A DNA stretch of 6,604 bases from Alphaproteobacteria bacterium (lineage in GTDB: Bacteria > Pseudomonadota > Alphaproteobacteria > RF32 > CAG-239), in contig JAFYWO010000015.1 in assembly GCA_017557925.1 (NCBI GenBank), forward strand, positions 1 through 6,604. The letters are read 5' to 3'. The number at the start of each line of letters is the position of its first letter. The stretch's first letter is position 1. The notes under the pieces are model-generated. The model saw only the letters and a program-made list of their open reading frames with translations, made no database searches and was not told where the DNA came from. Made by a program: the position numbers and the translations under genes. Shown here piece after piece: positions 1 to 5,019 of the stretch.

Positions 1-20
1 AAACGAGGAAATCCGGATGA
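1..20 (+). CDS. 3' tail of an upstream gene overlapping holA
   Basis: A reading frame entering from the left edge reads T-R-K-S-G and stops at TGA (18-20), overlapping the holA ATG (17-19) in an ATGA arrangement. Such 4-base overlaps are typical of translationally coupled operon genes. In many proteobacteria the gene before holA is lptE, an LPS-assembly lipoprotein, which would fit. Only five codons are visible, so the identity cannot be established from the window. Confidence 0.3.
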
Positions 21-1042
21 ATATTAAACCTGAGCAAGTTGAAGGAATCATAAAATCATTACCTAAAACAATCAGAGGTGTTGTTATTTATGGTAGCAAT
101 GAGGGGATGATTTCTACTATTTCTCAGCAATTTATAAAATGCATATCACAGGATATTTATGATGCTTTCAATGTCAGTTATCTTGACATGGAAAGTATAA
201 ATTCTGATATAGGTAATTTGTATGCAGAATTTAACGCACAGTCGTTAATGGGGGGCAGACGTGTTGTTGTTATAAAAGATGCCAGTCAACAACTTGCAAA
301 ACCTCTGAAGGAAATGCTTGATAACTCATCTTCTGACACATTATTGGTTATAACCTCATCAAGCCTAAAAACAAAGGACTCTTTAGCTGTTTGGGCAAAA
401 GATACAAGTTATATATACTGTATAAGTTGTTATGATGACAGAGATGAAGACATATCACAATTTGCCAATAAATTTATTGCTAAAAACGGATTCAATATTG
501 ATAATATTGCGTTTCAAATTTTGTGTTCAAGACTATCAAATGATAGAAGAATCAGCCTTAATGAACTTGAAAAACTGATTACCTATATGGGGAATAAAAA
601 AGAGATAACCGTTGAGGATATCAAGACAGTTATCAGTGACACCTCAGCATCTTCTCAAGAAGACTTAAATTATCATATTGCTTCAGGATATGTTGAAAGA
701 GCAATATCCTCTTATAATCGTTTAATTTTTGAAGGGGAAGCACCGGTTACCATCATTAGAGCAGTTAACTATCACTTCATTAAACTGTTAGGTTGTGTAG
801 CTGAAATGGAAAAAGGTAACTCGGCCGAAAAAGTAGTTGATTCTCTTAGACCTATTGTTATGTTTTTCAGAAAAAAATCTCTTATAAACCAATTACGAAT
901 CTGGAATAAAAGTAGGATTATGAACGCAATTACACTATTATATCAAACCGAAAGAGATTGCAAAACAACTAATTTACCGGCAGAACAAGTTGCAAGCTTT
1001 GCTATTATCAGAATCGCCAATGGTGTAAAAAAGTTTAGATAA
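17..1042 (+). CDS. holA: DNA polymerase III subunit delta (HolA)
   Basis: HolA is the delta subunit of the clamp loader. It opens the beta sliding clamp so that it can be loaded on primed DNA at the replication fork. The 341-residue length is normal for the family. Visible hallmarks are the degenerate nucleotide-site strand and loop IYGSNEGMI (residues 24-32), the strand SLMGGRRVVVI (76-86) that follows the clamp-binding part of domain I, the domain II/III linker region NDRRISLNELEKL (175-187), and the C-terminal helix TERDCKTT (311-318), which is characteristic of HolA. A GAGGAA Shine-Dalgarno (5-10) sits six bases before the ATG, which fixes the start. The start overlaps the stop of the preceding gene, so holA is probably the last gene of an operon. 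No convincing U-tract terminator directly follows its stop. Assignment is by sequence pattern and is firm. Confidence 0.93.
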   Translation: MNIKPEQVEGIIKSLPKTIRGVVIYGSNEGMISTISQQFIKCISQDIYDAFNVSYLDMESINSDIGNLYAEFNAQSLMGGRRVVVIKDASQQLAKPLKEMLDNSSSDTLLVITSSSLKTKDSLAVWAKDTSYIYCISCYDDRDEDISQFANKFIAKNGFNIDNIAFQILCSRLSNDRRISLNELEKLITYMGNKKEITVEDIKTVISDTSASSQEDLNYHIASGYVERAISSYNRLIFEGEAPVTIIRAVNYHFIKLLGCVAEMEKGNSAEKVVDSLRPIVMFFRKKSLINQLRIWNKSRIMNAITLLYQTERDCKTTNLPAEQVASFAIIRIANGVKKFR

Positions 1043-1070
1043 AAACAGAATAACAAACTGCTAAATTGTG

Positions 1071-1098
1071 TTGAAATTTTAATAATTACTGCTATCCT
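1071..1098 (+). promoter_or_regulatory. Extended -10 sigma-70-type promoter in the holA-kinase gap
   Basis: TTGAAA (1071-1076, five of six to the -35 consensus) is followed after 16 bases by TATCCT (1093-1098). A TG at 1090-1091 one base before the hexamer gives the extended -10 pattern TGnTATnnT. Transcription would start near 1105, exactly where the hairpin-rich region begins. This promoter would drive the structured element and possibly the kinase gene behind it. It is inferred from motifs only. Confidence 0.5.
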
Positions 1099-1127
1099 AA
1101 TGATGGACAACAAAAATTGTCTAGGGC

Positions 1128-1284
1128 TTCGAAAACCCTTAAATCAAAATAAATAGTCGCAAAGCATATACGACTTAAATTTTATGTGCCGACTTCTGTT
1201 CTTATGGACGGATGTCGGCTGAATAAGGTTATGTGCCAAATAAGCCGAGCCGTTTTTTTATTTATTTGATTTACGGTTTTCGAA
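1128..1284. repeat. Long imperfect inverted repeat enclosing the hairpin cluster
   Basis: The left arm 1128-1155 is nearly complementary to the right arm 1259-1284. TTCGAAAAC (1128-1136) matches GTTTTCGAA (1276-1284) exactly. Pairing then continues through C1137-G1275, T1140-A1273 and on to A1155-T1259, interrupted only by a short mismatch near 1138-1139 and one bulged A (about 1149). About 25 pairs close a 103-base interior. No target-site duplication is evident outside the arms. It may act as the closing stem of an RNA, or mark the ends of a small mobile or cruciform-forming element. Confidence 0.6.
1215..1259 (+). terminator. Attenuator-like terminator inside the structured region
   Basis: TCGGCT (1215-1220) can pair with AGCCGA (1243-1248). 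One register later, CGGCT (1216-1220) can pair with AGCCG (1248-1252), which is followed immediately by seven T (1253-1259). The 5' half of this stem is the same sequence that forms the 3' half of the strong upstream hairpin (1188-1219), so the two structures exclude each other, as in transcription attenuators. The loop is long (22-27 bases) and the U-tract also takes part in the long inverted repeat, so activity is uncertain. Confidence 0.4.
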
Positions 1285-1290
1285 CATCCG

Positions 1291-1320
1291 CCCGCTTCTT
1301 TTGTGAGTGGGTTTTATTTT
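1291..1320 (+). terminator. Intrinsic terminator before the kinase gene
   Basis: CCCGCT (1291-1296) pairs with AGTGGG (1306-1311), with one G-U pair and a possible extra T-G pair. The tract TTTTATTTT (1312-1320) follows. It would end the transcript started near 1105, only 30 bases before the kinase start codon. Either it defines the 3' end of a small RNA or it controls readthrough into the kinase gene. Confidence 0.6.
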
Positions 1321-1326
1321 ATAAAC

Positions 1327-1350
1327 ATGACAACTGGACTTAGACCATAA
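1327..1350 (+). CDS. Possible 7-codon leader ORF overlapping the kinase start
   Basis: ATG at 1327 encodes MTTGLRP and stops at TAA (1348-1350), which overlaps the kinase ATG (1350-1352) as TAATG. This geometry is the one used for termination-reinitiation coupling, and the kinase lacks a good ribosome binding site of its own. The micro-ORF also lacks a clear Shine-Dalgarno, since only GTGGG in the terminator stem lies upstream, and seven codons can arise by chance. Confidence 0.15.
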   Translation: MTTGLRP

Positions 1351-2114
1351 TGACTAATATTGTTAAATTAAAAAAAATGTCTACTGTATTAAAAAATAAA
1401 TACAACAAAAACATTATTCTAAATGAAATTTTAAAAGGTAGAGATAAAGATGTTTATCTTGCAACTGTTTCGGAACAAGAAAAATTTATCGTTCTTAATG
1501 AAAAGAAAAATACCAAAATGCGAAATTATAGAACATTGCAATCAAATTATTTTCAAAAAGAGTTGCAAAAAAAAGGTATTAATGTGGCTGATGTTATAGA
1601 TATATTTGAAGAAAAGACTCTTGGTGTTATTGCTATACATAAATATTTAGAAGGAACACAAACAGATACATTTGACACTCAAAAAGCTATATTATGCGGA
1701 AAGATAGTAGCACAAATACATAATGCCAATATAAAAATAAAATATAATATGTGTGATTTTTCTTACAAATATGCAATCTGCGCTTTCATAAAAGGTTTAA
1801 GAGATTTTTCCAGATTTTATAAAACAGTGATTTGTGATAAAACGGGAAATAAACTTCCTCGTGGAACTTGCCACAGAGATTTAAATTTGGGTAATTTTAT
1901 ATTTATTAACGAAGATGTCTATTTAATAGATTTTGACAGACATAGCGTTTGTCCGTTTGTTTATGAATTAAGACGTTTTTTAGATTCTGAACAAAACAGA
2001 TATTTTACAAAAGATTTTATGACCGGCTATTTAAGTATGAGAAACCTAAATACTGATGAACAAGCTTATCTTTTGATGATGTTTCCTGAATTAAAGGTAT
2101 TATTTAACACATAA
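1350..2114 (+). CDS. APH/choline-kinase-fold phosphotransferase, substrate unknown
   Basis: This 254-residue cytoplasmic protein has the C-lobe signature of the aminoglycoside phosphotransferase, choline kinase and CotS-type superfamily. The catalytic loop is HRDLNLGN (175-182), with D177 the likely catalytic base and N182 a metal ligand. The metal-binding DFD is at 194-196, followed by an ELRRFLDS helix (206-213). The N-lobe runs over roughly residues 20-105 and ends in a hinge-like KYLEGTQ (98-104). The strand that normally carries the ATP-contacting lysine reads FIVLNEKK (46-53), with Asn near the expected Lys position. This could be a real substitution or an alignment shift to K52/K53. 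No antibiotic resistance role can be claimed. Candidate substrates are sugars, lipopolysaccharide components or small metabolites. The gene looks richer in A and T than its neighbours, and the only purine-rich site before its ATG is GGA, 11 bases away. An internal Met10 start has no better site. Confidence 0.82.
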   Translation: MTNIVKLKKMSTVLKNKYNKNIILNEILKGRDKDVYLATVSEQEKFIVLNEKKNTKMRNYRTLQSNYFQKELQKKGINVADVIDIFEEKTLGVIAIHKYLEGTQTDTFDTQKAILCGKIVAQIHNANIKIKYNMCDFSYKYAICAFIKGLRDFSRFYKTVICDKTGNKLPRGTCHRDLNLGNFIFINEDVYLIDFDRHSVCPFVYELRRFLDSEQNRYFTKDFMTGYLSMRNLNTDEQAYLLMMFPELKVLFNT

Positions 2115-2140
2115 CTTTAGTATTTTTATTTCTTTGCAAC

Positions 2141-2164
2141 AAAAAAGGTAGCTTTCGCTACCTT
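2141..2164 (-). terminator. Convergent terminator between the kinase gene and clpX
   Basis: AAGGTAGC (2145-2152) and GCTACCTT (2157-2164) form a perfect 8-bp stem with a 4-base loop. On the minus strand the loop reads GAAA and the stem runs into six T (complement of 2141-2146), so this is a strong intrinsic terminator for clpP-clpX, starting five bases past the clpX stop. On the plus strand the stem is followed by TTAAATTTT, giving a weaker terminator for the kinase gene. Confidence 0.78.
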
Positions 2165-2169
2165 AAATT

Positions 2170-3423
2170 TTAAGCAGATTTTTTATGACGCTTTCGTATG
2201 TAAGTAGGATTTTTACCATCATTGATTACTTTTTCATCAATTACAATTTCGGTAACATCTTTCTTATCAGGAATATCATACATAAGATCTAAAAGATTTT
2301 CTTCCATTATTGCACGAAGCCCGCGAGCACCTGTTTTGCGTTCTATAGCTTTTTTTGCAATCGCAATAAGAGCATCATCAGTTATACTTAATTTCACATC
2401 TTCCATACTAAAAAGTGTTTCATATTGTCTGATTAAAGCATTTTTAGGTTCGGTCAGAACTTTTACTAATGCTTCTTCACTCAAATCATCAAGAGTTGTA
2501 ATAACGGGCAAACGACCAACAAACTCCGGAATCAGACCATATTTTAACAAATCTTCAGGCTGAACTTGTTTATATATTTCACCAAGTGTCTTTTCTTCAG
2601 CCTCTTTTATTTGTGCACCGAATCCGATAGAGGTTTCTTGACCACGACGACCTATTATCTTTTCAATTCCTGCAAACGCACCACCGCAAATAAAAAGAAT
2701 ATTTGTTGTATCAACATGCAAAAATTCTTGTTGAGGATGCTTACGTCCACCTTGAGGCGGGATATTGGCAACAGTTCCCTCAATAATCTTTAAGAGAGCT
2801 TGTTGAACCCCTTCTCCAGATACATCACGAGTAATAGACGGGCCATCGGTTTTACGAGTAATTTTATCTATCTCGTCAATATAAACGATACCACGCTCTG
2901 CTTTTTCTATATCATAGTTTGCCGCTTGCACTAATTTCAAGACTATATTTTCAACATCTTCACCAACATAACCTGCTTCTGTGAGAGTAGTAGCATCAGC
3001 TATAGCAAAAGGAACATCTAAAACTTTAGCCAATGTCTGTGCAAGCAACGTTTTACCTGAACCGGTTGAACCTATTAAAATTACGTTTGATTTTGAAATT
3101 TCAACTTCGGGATTTTTCAGTTTATTATTAAGACGTTTGTAATGATTATACACTGCAACAGAAAGAACTCGTTTTGCGTGTTCTTGACCGATTACATATT
3201 GATCCAAAAATTCTTTAATTTTAGATGGAGTTGGTAGTTGTTCTTGGATTGTTTTTCCTTCTTTTTGACGTTCTTCTTTTACTTCTTGAGAAACAATGTT
3301 TATACAAACGTCTATACACTCATCACAAATATAAACACCACGACCAGCAATTAGTTTCTTTACTTCATTTTGGCTCTTTCCACAAAATGAGCAATGTAAT
3401 ACTTTATCTTCTGTCTCACTCAT
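2170..3423 (-). CDS. clpX: ATP-dependent Clp protease ATP-binding subunit ClpX
   Basis: ClpX is the hexameric AAA+ unfoldase that recognises substrates such as ssrA-tagged proteins and threads them into ClpP. The 417-residue protein is full length. The N-terminal zinc-binding domain has the four-cysteine set C11, C14, C33 and C36. The AAA+ core shows Walker A GSTGSGKT (118-125), pore loop GYVG (151-154), Walker B IVYIDEID (179-186), pore-2 RKH (227-229), the ClpP-docking IGF loop (266-268), box VII with arginine finger R304 (PEFVGR, 299-304) and sensor 2 GARGLR (365-370). Walker A has Ser119 where Pro is usual, a mild variation. All catalytic and docking residues are present, so it should be active with the adjacent ClpP. 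It follows clpP with a 9-base gap. In many alphaproteobacteria lon comes next, but here a terminator and the convergent kinase gene follow. Confidence 0.98.
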   Translation of the reverse strand: MSETEDKVLHCSFCGKSQNEVKKLIAGRGVYICDECIDVCINIVSQEVKEERQKEGKTIQEQLPTPSKIKEFLDQYVIGQEHAKRVLSVAVYNHYKRLNNKLKNPEVEISKSNVILIGSTGSGKTLLAQTLAKVLDVPFAIADATTLTEAGYVGEDVENIVLKLVQAANYDIEKAERGIVYIDEIDKITRKTDGPSITRDVSGEGVQQALLKIIEGTVANIPPQGGRKHPQQEFLHVDTTNILFICGGAFAGIEKIIGRRGQETSIGFGAQIKEAEEKTLGEIYKQVQPEDLLKYGLIPEFVGRLPVITTLDDLSEEALVKVLTEPKNALIRQYETLFSMEDVKLSITDDALIAIAKKAIERKTGARGLRAIMEENLLDLMYDIPDKKDVTEIVIDEKVINDGKNPTYIRKRHKKSA

Positions 3424-3430
3424 CTTTTTT

Positions 3431-3434
3431 TCCT
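3431..3434 (-). promoter_or_regulatory. clpX ribosome binding site overlapping the clpP stop codon
   Basis: On the minus strand the sequence reads TAGGA followed by an A-run and GATG. The TAG is the clpP stop (3433-3435) and the AGGA is the clpX Shine-Dalgarno, seven bases before its ATG. Ribosomes finishing clpP end on the clpX binding site, so the two subunits are probably translationally coupled. Confidence 0.7.
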
Positions 3435-4059
3435 ATTTAATTATTTCCATACGATTTTTTACAATATGGTCTATCAAACCAAAATCCTTTGCTTCTACCG
3501 GATTCATAAAGTTATCTCTATCCATAGCTTTCTCTATGACAGATAATTTATTTCCTGTATTTTCTGCATAAATTTTGTTCAAGCGCATTTTTAATTCCAA
3601 AATTTCTCTAGCTTGTATCTCTATGTCTGATGCCATACCTCTAGCTCCACCGGAAGGTTGATGTATCATTATACGAGAATTAGGAAGTGAAAAACGCTTA
3701 CCTTTTGTGCCACCTGCAAGCAAGAAAGACCCCATTGAACAAGCTTGTCCTATACAAAGTGTTGCTACATCACAGGAAATATATTTCATTGTATCATACA
3801 TTGCAAGTCCGGATGTTACTACACCACCAGGAGAATTGATATAAAGGTAGATATCTTTTTTAGGGTTTTCTGATTCAAGAAATAAAAGTTGAGCGCAAAC
3901 CAATGAAGACACCGCATCATTTACCTCTCCCGTTAAAAAAATTATACGCTCTTTTAATAATCTTGAAAAAATATCAAACGAACGTTCGCCTCGTGATGTT
4001 TGTTCAACAACCATAGGCACTAATGTATTATCAAAAACTTCTAATGCACTTTTACTCAT
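3433..4059 (-). CDS. clpP: ATP-dependent Clp protease proteolytic subunit ClpP
   Basis: ClpP is the tetradecameric serine protease that degrades proteins unfolded by ClpX. From the chosen start ([10 protein letters not shown]) it is 208 residues, normal for the family. The catalytic triad is Ser108 (in GQACSMG), His133 (in MIHQPSGG) and Asp182 (in MDRDNF). The glycine-rich NSPGG (75-79) of the oxyanion region and the handle helix (about 143-168) are present. The open frame extends upstream to an ATG at 4116, but the start at 4059 has an AAGGG Shine-Dalgarno (4068-4072) with an 8-base spacing, while the upstream ATGs have none and lie at or before the predicted transcription start. The few residues before the EQTSRGER segment are consistent with a short propeptide. 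It is first in an operon with clpX. Confidence 0.97.
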   Translation of the reverse strand: MSKSALEVFDNTLVPMVVEQTSRGERSFDIFSRLLKERIIFLTGEVNDAVSSLVCAQLLFLESENPKKDIYLYINSPGGVVTSGLAMYDTMKYISCDVATLCIGQACSMGSFLLAGGTKGKRFSLPNSRIMIHQPSGGARGMASDIEIQAREILELKMRLNKIYAENTGNKLSVIEKAMDRDNFMNPVEAKDFGLIDHIVKNRMEIIK

Positions 4060-4096
4060 ATTATAAACCCTTAAATTTAATTTATTCTCAGAGCAT

Positions 4097-4126
4097 ATTA
4101 TATACAATTTCATCAATAAATGGTAA
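4097..4126 (-). promoter_or_regulatory. Putative clpP-clpX promoter
   Basis: On the minus strand a perfect TATAAT (4097-4102) is preceded after 18 bases by TTACCA (4121-4126, four of six to the -35 consensus). The transcript would start near 4090, just upstream of the Shine-Dalgarno used for the 4059 start. I see no clear heat-shock sigma-32 pattern. The perfect -10 is the main support. Confidence 0.5.
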
Positions 4127-4149
4127 ACAAAACAAGAGTGTTTTGATTT

Positions 4150-4884
4150 TTATTGCCTTTTACTCTTAATATTATTTCCAAGATAAGATAAGTTATATAC
4201 TTCCACACTTGTTCCAAAAGGATTTTTCAGCCCTAAATCTTTGTTATCATATCTGGAAAAATCAAAAGTCATTCTTATAGAAGCCAGCCATTTACTTTTA
4301 ATCGTTTCTCCTCTGTTAGAATCTTTCTCTATCAAATAGAATCGGGCTTGCCAAAAATTAAATGACACCGGGTATACCTTGTCTATTTCTACTTCACGGG
4401 TAACCCCTTTTTGCTGTAAATAATCAAAATAAGGGCGTTCTGTTCTTTCAAATTCTTCCCACACCTCATCATTTGATGCTAAAAATAAGAATTCATTTGC
4501 ACCAAAACGCTCACGCTGTTCTTCCATATCATCGGTTATGGTGTAACGTTTGGTTATGTACTGAGCCACAACACTTTCTGTTACAAGATTACCGGCATAA
4601 GCTTGAAACTCTGAGTTTTCCATACGAGTAACTTGATAAGCATTATAATCAATCTGCAAAGGCATAATTTTAGCTTCTTTCTGCGGAATCATTATACACA
4701 ACACACTACCCAAGAACATACTAAAGCATACGCTTAAGCAAGATATAACTACAAGGAATCTAGATGTCCACAAGTAACGCCTTTCCGGAAAAGCCGGAAC
4801 ATCAACCTTTTCAGGATAGTTCCCCAACTCATCTTTTTGAGCTTTCTCCTTATATTTGAACAGTGTATAAAATAAATTTGCCAT
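4150..4884 (-). CDS. VirB8-like type IV secretion inner-membrane protein
   Basis: VirB8 proteins are bitopic inner-membrane proteins with a periplasmic NTF2-like domain that nucleate assembly of type IV secretion systems. This 244-residue protein has a short cytoplasmic N-terminus, one membrane segment (about residues 42-65) and a periplasmic domain. That domain carries family features: a long helix ending VVAQYITKRYTI (about 105-116), a region resembling the LSxxxVxxEY stretch (FLFLASNDEVWEEF, 132-145), the strands ARFYLIEK and KWLASIRMTF, and the closing NPFGTSVEVYNLSY (221-234), which matches the VirB8 NPLGFxVxxY ending. The chosen ATG (4884) has AGGA (4891-4894) six bases upstream. A GTG at 4899 and an ATG at 4890 in the same frame lack a usable site. 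No other secretion gene of this type is in the window, so it is an orphan here. Its role could be in a scattered secretion system or a repurposed envelope function. Confidence 0.75.
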   Translation of the reverse strand: MANLFYTLFKYKEKAQKDELGNYPEKVDVPAFPERRYLWTSRFLVVISCLSVCFSMFLGSVLCIMIPQKEAKIMPLQIDYNAYQVTRMENSEFQAYAGNLVTESVVAQYITKRYTITDDMEEQRERFGANEFLFLASNDEVWEEFERTERPYFDYLQQKGVTREVEIDKVYPVSFNFWQARFYLIEKDSNRGETIKSKWLASIRMTFDFSRYDNKDLGLKNPFGTSVEVYNLSYLGNNIKSKRQ

Positions 4885-4919
4885 AATCATTCCTGCCACA
4901 AAAAATTTAATATAAGCCT

Positions 4920-4947
4920 ATTTTACATGAAAGTTGTATAAAATCAA
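4920..4947 (-). promoter_or_regulatory. Putative promoter of the virB8-like gene
   Basis: On the minus strand TTGATT (4942-4947, four of six to -35) is followed after 16 bases by TAAAAT (4920-4925, five of six to -10). This puts a transcription start near 4913, about 30 bases before the chosen ATG. The region is very AT-rich, so chance matches are likely. An overlapping alternative (TTGGTA, 16 bases, TATACA) also exists. Confidence 0.33.
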
Positions 4948-4983
4948 ATAAAATACTACCAATTAAAAAAAATTTAGTGTAAG

Positions 4984-4993
4984 TACTTAAGTA
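4984..4993. promoter_or_regulatory. Palindrome before the tolC-like gene, possible operator
   Basis: TACTTAAGTA is a perfect 10-base palindrome in the 135-base divergent gap, 26 bases before the tolC-like start. Its location would suit a repressor site acting on the plus-strand gene. It is short and AT-rich, so it may be accidental. I see no convincing plus-strand -35/-10 pair in this gap. Confidence 0.2.
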
Positions 4994-5019
4994 ATCAATA
5001 ATGTTTGAGGGAAACTTTA

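Larger units (their letters stand above)
1105..1320 (+). ncRNA. Candidate structured RNA or mRNA leader of unknown family
   Basis: The region starts at the predicted transcription start and ends at a U-tract terminator, giving about 215 nt. Stems seen directly are: GACAA/TTGTC (1106-1110 with 1117-1121); AGGG/CCCT (1123-1126 with 1136-1139); AGTCG/CGACT (1155-1159 with 1171-1175); GCCGAC/GTCGGC (1188-1193 with 1214-1219), extended inward past one T-T mismatch by TCTGT/ACGGA (1195-1199 with 1208-1212); and a long-range stem joining 1128-1155 to 1259-1284. The last stem competes with the AGGG/CCCT hairpin. A 9-base direct repeat TTATGTGCC occurs at 1182-1190 and 1229-1237. I do not recognise it as tmRNA, 6S RNA, RNase P RNA or a known riboswitch. 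It could be an independent small RNA, a regulatory leader of the kinase gene, or a remnant of a prophage immunity region or miniature element. It is not a protein gene of any useful length: the only frames are about 7 to 22 codons. Confidence 0.45.

Noticed and set aside
1105..1320. Retron-type or CRISPR-type element
   Set aside because: There is no reverse transcriptase gene beside the inverted repeat, and no regularly spaced repeats with spacers. The only direct repeats are one 9-base pair and one tandem AGCCG.
2222..2793. Two plus-strand open frames of 113 and 75 codons inside clpX
   Set aside because: They lie antisense to a fully conserved clpX, have no ribosome binding sites or family features, and are low-complexity shadows.
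3225..3440. Plus-strand 71-codon open frame opposite the clpX start
   Set aside because: It is antisense to the ClpX zinc domain and its Leu-rich sequence is the complement of Glu/Lys-rich codons.
4060..4116. Longer ClpP start giving 227 residues
   Set aside because: The extra 19 residues do not look like ClpP, the upstream ATGs have no Shine-Dalgarno, and a perfect -10 box lies inside the extension. The 4059 start has AAGGG at ideal spacing.
4128..4145. Hairpin CAAAAC/GTTTTG as terminator of the virB8-like gene
   Set aside because: The 6-bp stem has only two G-C pairs and no proper T-run on the minus strand. It overlaps the clpP promoter region and may be chance in AT-rich DNA.
4885..4899. 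GTG (4899) or ATG (4890) as start of the virB8-like gene
   Set aside because: The only Shine-Dalgarno (4891-4894) is correctly spaced for the ATG ending at 4882. It overlaps or abuts the other two candidates.
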